A DNA stretch of 15,841 nucleotides from an uncultured Oxalobacteraceae bacterium (GTDB lineage: Bacteria; Pseudomonadota; Gammaproteobacteria; Burkholderiales; Burkholderiaceae). The notes below the pieces were generated by a model, which worked only from the letters and a program-made list of their open reading frames with translations, had not been told where the DNA came from and ran no database searches. Position 1 is the stretch's first letter; each line of letters begins with the position of its first letter. Below, one piece after another: positions 1 to 7,985 of the stretch. The stretch lies in contig CAMLFK010000100.1 of the NCBI GenBank assembly GCA_946479255.1, forward strand, positions 1-15,841. The letters are read 5' to 3'. A program made the position numbers and the translations under genes.

Positions 1-1026
1 GTCGTCACCGCCAACAAGGCGCTGCTGGCGCTGCACGGCACCGAGATCTTCGCCGCGGCCCAGGCCAAGGGCGTGATGGTGGCCTTCGAAGCCGCGGTCG
101 CCGGCGGCATCCCGATCATCAAGGCGCTGCGCGAAGGCCTGACCGCCAACCGCATCGAATCGGTGTCCGGCATCATCAACGGCACCACCAACTTCATCCT
201 GTCCGAAATGCGCGACAAGGGCCTGGACTTCGGCACCGTGCTGAAGCAGGCGCAGGCGCTCGGCTACGCCGAAGCCGATCCGACCTTCGACATCGAAGGC
301 GTGGATGCCGCGCACAAGGTGACCATCATGTCGGCGATCGCCTTCGGCATTCCCGTGCAGTTCGATAAAGCGCACGTGGAAGGCATCAGCAAGCTGCAGG
401 CGATCGACATCACCTATGCCGAGCAGCTGGGCTACCGCATCAAGCTGCTGGGTATCACCAAGCGCGCCGTGGTCAACGGCGTGGAAGGCATCGAGCTGCG
501 CGTGCACCCGACCCTGATCCCGACCAAGCGCCTGATCGCCAACGTCGAAGGCGCGATGAACGCGGTGCTGGTGCAGGCCGACGCCGTGGGCGCCACGCTG
601 TACTACGGCAAAGGTGCCGGCGCCGAGCCGACCGCATCGTCGGTGATCGCCGACCTGGTCGACATCACCCGCCTGGCCACGGCCGATCCGGGCAACCGCG
701 TGCCGCACCTGGCGTTCCAGCCGAACCACATGTCGGACCTGCAGATCTGGCCGATGTCCGAGATCACCACCAGCTACTACCTGCGTGTGTACGTGAAGGA
801 CCAGCTGGGCGTGATGGCCGACCTGACCCGCATCCTGGCCGACGCCAACATCTCGATCGACGCCGTGCTGCAAAAAGAGCCGGCCGAAGGCGAGACCCGC
901 ACCGACATCATCATGCTGACGCACCAGACGCAAGAGAAGAACATCGATGCGGCGATTGCCAAGATCGAGGCACTGTCGGCTGTTGTGGGTGATGTGACCA
1001 AGATCCGTCTTGAAAACCTGAGCTGA
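1..1026 (+). CDS. hom: Homoserine dehydrogenase, C-terminal 341 residues (5' end outside window)
   Basis: The enzyme reduces aspartate-semialdehyde to homoserine with NAD(P)H in the cytoplasm, the branch point to threonine and methionine. The frame is open from base 1, so the gene starts before the window. The first codons read VVTANKALLA, the end of the nucleotide-binding domain, followed by the catalytic core with GGIPIIKALREGL and SGIINGTTNFIL (family hallmarks). A C-terminal ACT domain (YYLRVYVKDQLGVMADLTRI, from about base 778) is the usual threonine-feedback module. Full-length relatives are about 435-440 residues, so roughly 95 are missing. The stop is TGA at 1024-1026, followed 33 bases later by a terminator. 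Threonine synthase, which often follows hom in betaproteobacteria, is not present here. Identification is secure. Confidence 0.97.
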   Translation, partial: VVTANKALLALHGTEIFAAAQAKGVMVAFEAAVAGGIPIIKALREGLTANRIESVSGIINGTTNFILSEMRDKGLDFGTVLKQAQALGYAEADPTFDIEGVDAAHKVTIMSAIAFGIPVQFDKAHVEGISKLQAIDITYAEQLGYRIKLLGITKRAVVNGVEGIELRVHPTLIPTKRLIANVEGAMNAVLVQADAVGATLYYGKGAGAEPTASSVIADLVDITRLATADPGNRVPHLAFQPNHMSDLQIWPMSEITTSYYLRVYVKDQLGVMADLTRILADANISIDAVLQKEPAEGETRTDIIMLTHQTQEKNIDAAIAKIEALSAVVGDVTKIRLENLS

Positions 1027-1058
1027 GCTGATATAAAAAATTTGAGCTAGCTTATTAG

Positions 1059-1093
1059 CCGTCATTCCGCGCACTGCGCGGCATGACGGTTTT
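1059..1093 (+). terminator. Rho-independent terminator after hom
   Basis: There is an almost perfect hairpin: CCGTCAT (1059-1065), one mismatch, CCGCGC (1067-1072), loop ACT, GCGCGG (1076-1081), one mismatch, ATGACGG (1083-1089). It is followed by TTTT at 1090-1093. Its position just after the hom stop makes it that gene's transcription terminator. The T tract is short but the stem is long and GC-rich. Confidence 0.85.
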
Positions 1094-1392
1094 ACGTTTG
1101 GCGGTGCTCTATGAGCTAGCGCCTTTAGCACCCGCGCCCCAAGCCTGGTCAGCGCCGCCAGCTTCACCGTGGTCGGCTTGAAACCCTGCGCCTTAAGCCA
1201 CTGCTGGGGTGCAAAGTGCATAGGCGAGAAGGGCGGCGATCAGGGATTTCATGGTATTCCTTATAATCTTGCCTGGATGGCGAAACAAATCGCCGCCGAT
1301 CGCCTGATGCACCGCAAGTTGTTACCTCAGCGTATCGCTTTTATGGCGTTTTAGTATTAGTATGCGCTACCGGATGAGTCTGAACGCTAGCC
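1094..1392. other. Intergenic stretch with no convincing gene on the plus strand
   Basis: Between the hom terminator and the XRE regulator I see no plus-strand gene. A 61-codon plus-strand frame (1169-1354) has no ribosome binding site and no family features. On the minus strand there is a small signal-peptide-like reading frame (listed separately). Beyond its stop, another minus-strand frame from about 1203 down to 1107 stays open and reads like coding sequence (QQWLKAQGFKPTTVKL), which suggests a small decayed minus-strand gene. Confidence 0.4.
1193..1252 (-). pseudogene. Remnant of a small exported protein gene (signal peptide, then early stop)
   Basis: On the minus strand, ATG at 1252 is preceded by a good ribosome binding site (AAGGA, six bases upstream). 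It opens a 19-codon frame reading MKSLIAALLAYALCTPAVA and then TAA. This has the basic start, hydrophobic core and AxA-like end of a signal peptide. Just past the stop another minus-strand frame continues with plausible coding sequence for about 30 residues. I infer a small exported protein gene broken by a frameshift or deletion near 1195-1205. It could instead be a genuine leader-size peptide. No family is recognised. Confidence 0.35.
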
Positions 1393-2130
1393 ATGCCACA
1401 TGCCGTTACACTGGTCGACACCTTAAAACACCTTCTCAAAGCGCGCGGCATCACCTATGGCGCGCTGGCGGAACGCATCGGCATGTCGGAAGCGAGCATC
1501 AAACGCATGTTTTCCAAAAAGACCCTGACCCTGCAGCGGCTGGACGAAATCCTGGCGGCCGCCGGCATCGGTTTCGATGAACTCTCCAGCGCTCAGGCCG
1601 GGCCAACCCTGATCGACCGCCTCACCGCGGCGCAGGAACGCGAGATCATGGGCGATCCGCGCCTGCTGGTGGTGGCGGTATCGGCCATGAACCACATCGG
1701 TTTTGACGACATCGTGCGCCTGTATGCAATGAGCGGGGCGGAAGTGACCGGCTATCTGCTGCGCCTGGACCGCATCGGCTTTCTGGAACTGCTGCCGAAT
1801 AACCGGGTCAAGCTGCTGATCGCGCGCACCTTCAACTGGCTGCCGAACGGGCCGATCCAGACCTGGTTCCGCAGCGAGGCCGCGGCCGATTACCTGGCCT
1901 CGCGCTTCGACGGCGAACACGAGACGCTGCGGCTGGTGAACGTGATGCTGTCGCCGCAGTCGAGCGCCGCACTGCAAGAACGGCTGCAACAGGTGGCCGC
2001 CGAATTCGCCCAGCAGCACCAGCACGACCTGCGCCTGCCATTGGAACAGCGCCATGCGATCAGTTTCATGGTCGCTGCCCGGCCGTGGGTGCCGCGGCCA
2101 TTTCAGGCCTTGCTGCGCCTGCCTGACTAA
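1393..2130 (+). CDS. XRE-family (Cro/CI-type) helix-turn-helix transcriptional regulator
   Basis: This is a 245-residue predicted cytoplasmic DNA-binding protein. Residues about 10-65 form a Cro/CI-type domain with the pattern LLKARGITYGALAERIGMSE, then SIKRMFSKKTLTLQRLDEIL, where the recognition helix is expected at the SEASIKRMF segment. The rest (about 70-245) is largely helical with no peptidase motif and no membrane segment, probably an oligomerisation or ligand domain. The ATG at 1393 is the only start that keeps the whole HTH; no clear Shine-Dalgarno precedes it. The transporter/acyltransferase gene follows after 36 bases on the same strand, so the two may be co-transcribed, and the regulator may respond to envelope or lipid state. 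That function is inference. Confidence 0.85.
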   Translation: MPHAVTLVDTLKHLLKARGITYGALAERIGMSEASIKRMFSKKTLTLQRLDEILAAAGIGFDELSSAQAGPTLIDRLTAAQEREIMGDPRLLVVAVSAMNHIGFDDIVRLYAMSGAEVTGYLLRLDRIGFLELLPNNRVKLLIARTFNWLPNGPIQTWFRSEAAADYLASRFDGEHETLRLVNVMLSPQSSAALQERLQQVAAEFAQQHQHDLRLPLEQRHAISFMVAARPWVPRPFQALLRLPD

Positions 2131-2166
2131 TATCCATTCCCTCCACCCCCGCCGAAAGACCCGAGC

Positions 2167-4062
2167 ATGAGCCGCCCACAACCCGTCAGCCAGTTTGCCC
2201 TGCTGTCCACCCGCCGCTTTGGACCGTTCTTCTGGACCCAGTTCCTCGGCGCCTTCAACGACAACGTCTTCAAGACGGCGCTGCTGGTGGTGCTTACTTT
2301 TGATGCGGCCAGGTGGACCACGATCGACCCGGCCGTGCTGGCTAGCCTGGTGCCGGGCCTGTTCATCCTGCCCTACGTGCTGTTTTCCGCCACCGCCGGC
2401 CAGATCGCCGAGAAGGTGGAGAAAGGACGGCTGGCGCGCTTCGTCAAGCTGCTGGAGATCGCCATCATGCTCATCGCCGGCGTGGGCTGGATGACCCATA
2501 CCCTGTGGCTGCTGATTGCCTCCGTGGTCGGCATGGGTATCCACTCGACCCTGTTCGGACCGGTCAAGTATGCCTACCTGCCGCAGCAGCTCAAATCCGA
2601 AGAACTGGTGGGCGGCAACGGCATGGTCGAGATGGGGACCTTTGTCGGCATCCTGCTCGGCCAGATCCTGGGCGCGGCGCTGGTGCAGGTACAGCCGTGG
2701 GGTGTCTACCTGGTGGCCGGCGGCACGCTGCTGTTCGCGGTGCTTGGCCTGGTGACTGCGATGCGCATTCCCGAGTCGCCGGCCCCCGCGCCGGACTTGA
2801 AAATCAGCGCCAATGTGTTCGCCGAGTCGGTGCGTAATATCGCCTTTTCGCGGCGTAACCGCACGGTGTTCCTGTCGATGCTGGGCAACTCGTGGTTCTG
2901 GTTTTACGGCGCGCTGGTGCTGTCGCAATTCCCCATCTACGCCCAAAAGTATCTGCATGGCGACTACAGCGTGTTCGTGCTGCTGCTGACGGTGTTTTCG
3001 GTAGGCGTTGGGGCCGGCTCGCTGCTGTGCGAGAAGCTGTCCGGCCACAAGGTGGAAATCGGCCTGGTGCCGTTCGGCTCGATCGGCCTGTCGCTGTTCG
3101 GCGCGGACCTGTACTTCGCCAGCCTGGGCTACACCAACACCGCCGCGGTCGACATGGCCGGCCTGCTGGCGCAGGACGGCGTGGTGCGCATCCTGTTCGA
3201 CATCGTCATGATCGGCGTATTCGGCGGCCTGTTCATCGTTCCCCTGTTCGCGTTGATCCAGACGCGCTGCGAGCCGAGCCACCTGTCGCGCACCATCGGC
3301 GGCATGAACATTTTGAATGCCTTGTTCATGATCGCCGCCGCCGGCGCAGCCATCCTGATGATCAAGCAGGGCTTTTCGATTCCCGAGATGTTCCTGGCCA
3401 CGGCCATCCTCAACGCGCTGGTGGCGGTCTACATCTTCACCCTGGTGCCGGAATTCCTCATGCGCTTCCTGGCCTGGATGCTGATTCATACCATCCACCG
3501 CGTCAAAACCGTGGACGTCGACCGCATTCCCGCCGAAGGCCCGGCGGTCCTGGTGTGCAATCACGTCAGCTACGTCGACGCCATCGTGATCGGCGCCGCC
3601 AGCCCGCGCCCGATCCGATTCGTGATGGACCACCGCATTTTCAAGACCCCGTTCCTGGGCTGGATCTTCCGCACCGCGCGCGCCATCCCGATCGCCCCGG
3701 CCAAGGAAGATCCGTGGCTGATGGAGAAGGCCTATGTGGATATCGCCCAGGCCCTGCATGAGGGCGACCTGGTGTGTATTTTCCCGGAAGGCAAGCTGAC
3801 GAAGACCGGCGAGATGAACGAGTTCCGCGGCGGGATCGCCAAGATCGTCGAGCGCAGCAAGGTACCGGTGATTCCAATGGCGCTGCGCGGCCTGTGGGGC
3901 AGCCTGCTGACGCGCGATCCGGCCAACCTGTTCGAACGTTCGTTCGCGCGCGGGCCCCGATCGCACCTGGCGCTGGCGGTGGGCGCGCCGGTGCCGCCGC
4001 AGCAGGCCACCCCGGAATACCTGTACCAGCAGGTGCTGGCGTTGCGCGGGGACTGGAAGTAG
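2167..4062 (+). CDS. Fused MFS lysophospholipid transporter (LplT-like) and PlsC-type acyltransferase
   Basis: This is a 631-residue inner-membrane protein. Residues about 15-430 are an MFS permease with about 12 hydrophobic segments. It opens with the QFLGAFNDNVFK motif typical of lysophospholipid transporters (LplT type). Residues about 440-631 are a PlsC-type 1-acylglycerol-3-phosphate acyltransferase domain. Its catalytic HX4D is H466-VSYV-D471, and FPEG lies at 539-542 within FPEGKLTKTGEMNEFRGGI. The known role of the separate parts is to flip lysophospholipids inward and re-acylate them. In E. coli lplT is a separate gene next to aas, whose acyl-ACP synthetase part is absent here, so the acyl donor must come from elsewhere. 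No clear ribosome binding site is seen before ATG 2167. It follows the XRE regulator closely. The next gene starts 166 bases downstream. Confidence 0.9.
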   Translation: MSRPQPVSQFALLSTRRFGPFFWTQFLGAFNDNVFKTALLVVLTFDAARWTTIDPAVLASLVPGLFILPYVLFSATAGQIAEKVEKGRLARFVKLLEIAIMLIAGVGWMTHTLWLLIASVVGMGIHSTLFGPVKYAYLPQQLKSEELVGGNGMVEMGTFVGILLGQILGAALVQVQPWGVYLVAGGTLLFAVLGLVTAMRIPESPAPAPDLKISANVFAESVRNIAFSRRNRTVFLSMLGNSWFWFYGALVLSQFPIYAQKYLHGDYSVFVLLLTVFSVGVGAGSLLCEKLSGHKVEIGLVPFGSIGLSLFGADLYFASLGYTNTAAVDMAGLLAQDGVVRILFDIVMIGVFGGLFIVPLFALIQTRCEPSHLSRTIGGMNILNALFMIAAAGAAILMIKQGFSIPEMFLATAILNALVAVYIFTLVPEFLMRFLAWMLIHTIHRVKTVDVDRIPAEGPAVLVCNHVSYVDAIVIGAASPRPIRFVMDHRIFKTPFLGWIFRTARAIPIAPAKEDPWLMEKAYVDIAQALHEGDLVCIFPEGKLTKTGEMNEFRGGIAKIVERSKVPVIPMALRGLWGSLLTRDPANLFERSFARGPRSHLALAVGAPVPPQQATPEYLYQQVLALRGDWK

Positions 4063-4136
4063 GGACCCGGCAAGAGCATGCGCCGCGCCCTTGTGGCGGG
4101 CACGGCAGACGCGCTACGGACTCTGCAAAAATCGCA

Positions 4137-4142
4137 TATGAT
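4137..4142 (+). promoter_or_regulatory. Possible -10 element of the sensor-kinase gene
   Basis: TATGAT matches the -10 consensus at 5 of 6 positions and lies about 85 bases upstream of the kinase start at 4228, in the 165-base gap after the transporter gene. No good -35 hexamer is visible 16-18 bases upstream (CTACGG), so this is only a candidate. Confidence 0.25.
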
Positions 4143-4227
4143 GGCCTCCGGCATATTTTTCCGATCGCTCGCTGAAGGCCAGTGCATCCCATGACATCCA
4201 TCCCGCCGTCCGCACGATGAACGCACA

Positions 4228-6423
4228 ATGAAGATTCGCGCCTATCTCGCCTTGATGGTGGCGGCGGTACTGGTGCCGGTGATCCTGTTCTCGACGCTGT
4301 CGCTCAACACACTGCTCAAGTCCGAGCGCGAGGCCGCGCTCAAGGGCGTACGCGAAACCGCGCGCATCTCGCTCGTTTCCATCGACCGCGAACTGACCAA
4401 CACCCAGGCCGCCATCCGCATGCTGTCCACCTCGCCCTACCTGGCCAGCGGCGATCTGGGCGGCTTCTACGAGCAGGCCCGCTTCGCCGACAAGAAGGGT
4501 GCCACCTCGACCGCGCTGATCGAGGAAAATGCCCAGCAGGTCATCAATACAGGCGTGCCTTTCGGTACCCCGCTGCCGGGCCCCAACGCCTCTTCGCTGC
4601 GCGTCAAGCAGGTGCTTGATGCCGGCACCCCGCAAATTTCCAACCTGATCCGCGGTGTCGTCAGCCAGGCCATCCTGGTGGCGGTGGACGTGCCGGTCAC
4701 GACCCCCAGCGGCAAGCGCTACGTCATCGCCCAGGCCTTCCGGGTCGAATACTTCAACAAGGTGCTGGGCCAGGTCAATGTGCCGCGCAGCTGGCTGGTC
4801 GGCGTGTTCGACCGCAACGGCATGGTGATCGCCCAGCAGGCCGGCGGCGGCGAGGTGGAGCCGCAAGCGCGGCCCGACCTGCGCGCGGCGATCCGCGACC
4901 GCACCGTCGGCGTGATCCGCAACGAGAGCGAGAACGGCATCAAGCTTTACACGGTGCTGGAGCGCTCGGCGCTGTCCGGCTGGACGGTGGCGGTAGGCGT
5001 GCCGGAAAGCGAGATCGAATCGGCCGCGCACCGTGCGCTGCTGGTCTCGATCCTGGGCCTGGCGGCGGCGGTGGGCTGCGCCGCCCTGGCCGCGGTCTTC
5101 TTCGCGCGCCGCCTGTCGCATTCGATCGCCCAGGCCGCCAAGTCGGCCCACGCGCTCGAGCATGGGGAAATGGTGGGGCCGTCCGAAGTATCCGGCGTGC
5201 TGGAAGTGGACGAAGTGCAGAACGCCATCGCCGCGGCGGCGGCGGTGGTGACGCTTGAAAAACGCTCGCGCCAGCAGGCCGAGGACGAACGCGGCGTCCT
5301 GTTCGAACGCGAGCACGAGGCGCGCACCATGGCCGAGCAGCAGAACCGCGCCAAGGACGAATTTTTGGCCATGCTCGGACATGAGCTGCGCAATCCGCTG
5401 GCCGCCATCGTCAACGCCACCACCGTGATGGCGCAGCCCGGCATGCCGCAGGGCGCGGTGGACCGCGCGCGCCAGATCGTGGCGCGCCAGAGCGGCCACC
5501 TGACCCGCATCGTCGACGACCTGCTCGACATGGGCCGGGTCCATTCCGGCAAGATCCTGCTGGAGCGCCGGCCGCTGCGCCTGGACCTGCTGGCCGCCAC
5601 CCACTTCAAGGCGCTGGCCGACAGCGAACGCGCCGCGCGCCATGCATTCTCGATGGACATCACCCCGGCCTGGGTCGACGCCGACGCGACCCGCATGGAG
5701 CAGATCATCGGCAACCTGGCCGACAACGCCATCAAGTACACCCCGCCGGGCGGCAGCATCGTGCTGCGCGTGTATGAAGAGGGCGATGAGGCGGTCATGA
5801 GCGTGAGCGACTCGGGGATCGGCATCGCGCCCGACCTGGTGCCGTATGTGTTCGACCTGTTCGTGCAGGGCGCGCGCACGCTGGACCGCGCGCAGGGCGG
5901 GCTTGGCGTCGGCCTGTCGCTGGTACAGCGCCTGGCCTCCATGCACGGCGGCAGTGTCAGCGTGATCAGCGCCGGCCTTGGGCGCGGCAGTACCTTCGAA
6001 GTGCGCCTGCCGCGCGTGGCGCCGGTGACGCAGGCCGAGCGCTTGGAAGCGCCGGCTGCATCGTCGCGCCAGCATGTGCTGCTCATTGAAGATAACGAAG
6101 ACGGCCGCGAGATGATGGCCATGATGCTGGAGGCGCAGCAGTACAGCGTGGAGTGCGCGGTCGACGGCCTGGACGGCTTGCGCCGGGCCGCGGCCGCGCA
6201 TCACGACATCGCGCTGGTGGACATCGGGCTGCCGGGCATCGATGGCTATGAAGTGGCGCGCCGCATGCGCTCGGACCCGGCCACCGCCTCGGTGCGGCTG
6301 GTGGCGCTGACCGGCTATGGACAGGAAAGCGACCGTGTGCGCGCGCTTGACGCCGGCTTTGATGCGCATCTGGTCAAGCCGGTGGACCTGGGGCGCTTGA
6401 TGGAAGTGCTGGAGACGAGCTGA
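4228..6423 (+). CDS. Membrane-bound hybrid sensor histidine kinase with C-terminal receiver
   Basis: This is a 731-residue hybrid kinase. Transmembrane helix 1 is at about residues 5-24 and helix 2 at about 271-293 (a long Ala/Leu/Val run). They enclose an extracytoplasmic sensor of about 240 residues that looks like a CACHE-type ligand-binding domain. After helix 2 come a HAMP-like linker and a charged coiled coil (about 340-375). The HisKA H-box KDEFLAMLGHELRNPL has phospho-acceptor H385. The ATPase domain has N-box NLADNAIKYT (N500) and G1 box DSGIGI (from D528). The receiver begins at about 615 with acidic E621/D622, phospho-Asp D665, Thr in ALTGYG and K717. All catalytic residues are present. 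An upstream out-of-frame ATG (4217) overlaps the chosen start, so 4228 is the sensible start. No separate output regulator is adjacent. The ligand is unknown. Confidence 0.93.
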   Translation: MKIRAYLALMVAAVLVPVILFSTLSLNTLLKSEREAALKGVRETARISLVSIDRELTNTQAAIRMLSTSPYLASGDLGGFYEQARFADKKGATSTALIEENAQQVINTGVPFGTPLPGPNASSLRVKQVLDAGTPQISNLIRGVVSQAILVAVDVPVTTPSGKRYVIAQAFRVEYFNKVLGQVNVPRSWLVGVFDRNGMVIAQQAGGGEVEPQARPDLRAAIRDRTVGVIRNESENGIKLYTVLERSALSGWTVAVGVPESEIESAAHRALLVSILGLAAAVGCAALAAVFFARRLSHSIAQAAKSAHALEHGEMVGPSEVSGVLEVDEVQNAIAAAAAVVTLEKRSRQQAEDERGVLFEREHEARTMAEQQNRAKDEFLAMLGHELRNPLAAIVNATTVMAQPGMPQGAVDRARQIVARQSGHLTRIVDDLLDMGRVHSGKILLERRPLRLDLLAATHFKALADSERAARHAFSMDITPAWVDADATRMEQIIGNLADNAIKYTPPGGSIVLRVYEEGDEAVMSVSDSGIGIAPDLVPYVFDLFVQGARTLDRAQGGLGVGLSLVQRLASMHGGSVSVISAGLGRGSTFEVRLPRVAPVTQAERLEAPAASSRQHVLLIEDNEDGREMMAMMLEAQQYSVECAVDGLDGLRRAAAAHHDIALVDIGLPGIDGYEVARRMRSDPATASVRLVALTGYGQESDRVRALDAGFDAHLVKPVDLGRLMEVLETS

Positions 6424-6454
6424 GGATCGGCTCAGGATCAGCTCAGAATCAACT
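6422..6454. repeat. Three tandem 11-bp imperfect repeats between convergent kinase genes
   Basis: The units are gaggatcggct (6422-6432), caggatcagct (6433-6443) and cagaatcaact (6444-6454). They fill the space between the stop of the plus-strand kinase (6421-6423) and the stop of the minus-strand kinase (6453-6455). No hairpin plus T-run terminator is seen there. Confidence 0.6.
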
Positions 6455-7985
6455 ACACCGCGCGCCGCTGCGCATTGGCGTTGAAGACCCGGCCGCTGCC
6501 CAGGCGCTTGATCTCATCGAAATTGACCGGCTTGATCAGGTGGTGGTTGAAGCCGGCCTGCATGGTGCGCTGGCGCGCATCGTCCTGGCCCCAGCCGGTC
6601 AGCGCGATCAGCAGGATATCGCCGGCGCCGGGCATCGCGCGGATGCGGCGCGCGGCTTCGTAGCCGTCCATGCCCGGCATGCCGAGATCCATGACGATCA
6701 TCTGGGGCATCAACTGCTCCACCGCGCTCACCGCCTCGAATCCATCATAGGCGGTCGTCACGTTACAGTTCTCCATCTCGAACAGCGCCTGCAGCGAATC
6801 GGCCGCATCGCGGTTGTCGTCGACCACCAGGATTTTCGGCCGTTCATCCACCGTGGCGGTGGGCTCGATCCGCGACGTCTGGGTGGCCGGGAGTTCTTGA
6901 CTGATGACCGGCAGCGACACCACGAATTCGCTGCCCTTGCCGAGGCCTGCGCTGAACGCATGCACGCTGCCGCCATGCATTTCGGCGAACTGGCGCGACA
7001 GCGAGAGGCCTATCCCTAAGCCACTGGCGATCTGGCCCGACGGCGGACGGCTTTGTTCAAACATCGCAAAAATGCGCTGCAGCGCCACCGGCTCAAGGCC
7101 GATGCCGCTGTCCTTGATATGAATCTTCAGGCATCCATTCTCGACATAGGCGCGCAACTGGATAGTCCCGTCCACCGGGGTAAACTTGACCGCGTTCGAC
7201 ACGATGTTGGCGACGATCTGCACCACGCGCGCGTAGTCGGCAAACAGCGGCACCTCGTAATCGGGCAGGTCTTGCGTGATGCTGATGTTCTTGGCTTCCG
7301 CGGCGGCCGAACACAGCTCGGTCACGTGGCCGATCACGGCGGCGAAGGTGGTGTGGTCGCGCTGCAGCTCGATTTTTCCGCTGTTGATGCGCGCCACGTC
7401 GAGCAGGTCGTCCACCAGCCGGGTCAGGTGCGTGACCTGGCGCTCGACCACTTCGCTGACCTTCCTGATCGCCGCTTGGCCCGGGAACAGGTGGGTCAGC
7501 ACCCCCATCGAGGTGCGGATCGGGGCCAGCGGGTTGCGCAGTTCGTGTCCCAGGCTGGCCAGGAATTCATCCTTGCGGCGATCGGTCTCGCGCACCTGGT
7601 ACTGCTTTTCGCGCGCGCGCAGGACCGACTGCAGCGAGGTAATCAGGGTCAGTGTGCGCACCGGACGTTCGAGTAGCGTCACGTTGCCCAGGTTCGCGAT
7701 GGCCTGGCGCACCGCCAGCGAATCGGGGCCGCGATGGGTCAGCAGCACGATCGGCAGGTCGGACCAGTTAGGCTGGCCCTGGATGAATTCGCCTAGCGCT
7801 TTCAAGCCGCCGGTGGACAGCGCTTCTTCCACCGTCAGCACCGCGCCCACCCCCTTGAGCAGCTCTTCGGCCAGTTGCGGCACCGTCGCGGTGATCATAT
7901 TGTCGACCTGCGCGATGCTCAGCATCTTCGATGCCAGCGGGGCGTCCTGGCCGGTCGGCGCATAAATCAGGACACGTTTTTCCAT
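6453..7985 (-). CDS. Soluble hybrid histidine kinase with N-terminal pseudo-receiver, paired with KaiC
   Basis: This is a 510-residue cytoplasmic kinase with no membrane segment. Residues 1-125 fold-match a receiver by pattern. However, the acidic pocket is absent (RVLIYAPTGQD), the phospho-Asp position reads T51 in GAVLTVEEAL, and the usual Lys is R107 in LLERPVR; I infer a pseudo-receiver. HisKA follows with H147 in KDEFLASLGHELRNPL. The ATPase domain has N264 (NIVSNAVKFT) and D292-S-G-I-G. The C-terminal receiver (about 383-500) is complete: D389/D390, D433 (VMDLGMPGMDG), T463 and K485. Its ATG overlaps the stop of the KaiC-family gene by one base (TGATG), so the two are translationally coupled and probably work together. 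KaiC-linked kinases in cyanobacteria (SasA, CikA) are a parallel. CikA also carries a pseudo-receiver, though at the other end. A clock role here is not shown. Confidence 0.92.
   Translation of the reverse strand: MEKRVLIYAPTGQDAPLASKMLSIAQVDNMITATVPQLAEELLKGVGAVLTVEEALSTGGLKALGEFIQGQPNWSDLPIVLLTHRGPDSLAVRQAIANLGNVTLLERPVRTLTLITSLQSVLRAREKQYQVRETDRRKDEFLASLGHELRNPLAPIRTSMGVLTHLFPGQAAIRKVSEVVERQVTHLTRLVDDLLDVARINSGKIELQRDHTTFAAVIGHVTELCSAAAEAKNISITQDLPDYEVPLFADYARVVQIVANIVSNAVKFTPVDGTIQLRAYVENGCLKIHIKDSGIGLEPVALQRIFAMFEQSRPPSGQIASGLGIGLSLSRQFAEMHGGSVHAFSAGLGKGSEFVVSLPVISQELPATQTSRIEPTATVDERPKILVVDDNRDAADSLQALFEMENCNVTTAYDGFEAVSAVEQLMPQMIVMDLGMPGMDGYEAARRIRAMPGAGDILLIALTGWGQDDARQRTMQAGFNHHLIKPVNFDEIKRLGSGRVFNANAQRRAV

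Noticed and set aside
1423..3966. 847-codon minus-strand open frame
   Set aside because: It is antisense to the XRE and transporter/acyltransferase genes, is rich in His, Gln, Arg and Asp, and has no domain pattern; long antisense frames are common in high-GC genes.
4114..6369. 751-codon minus-strand open frame
   Set aside because: It is antisense to the hybrid kinase, with the same low-complexity His/Arg/Gln composition and no motifs.
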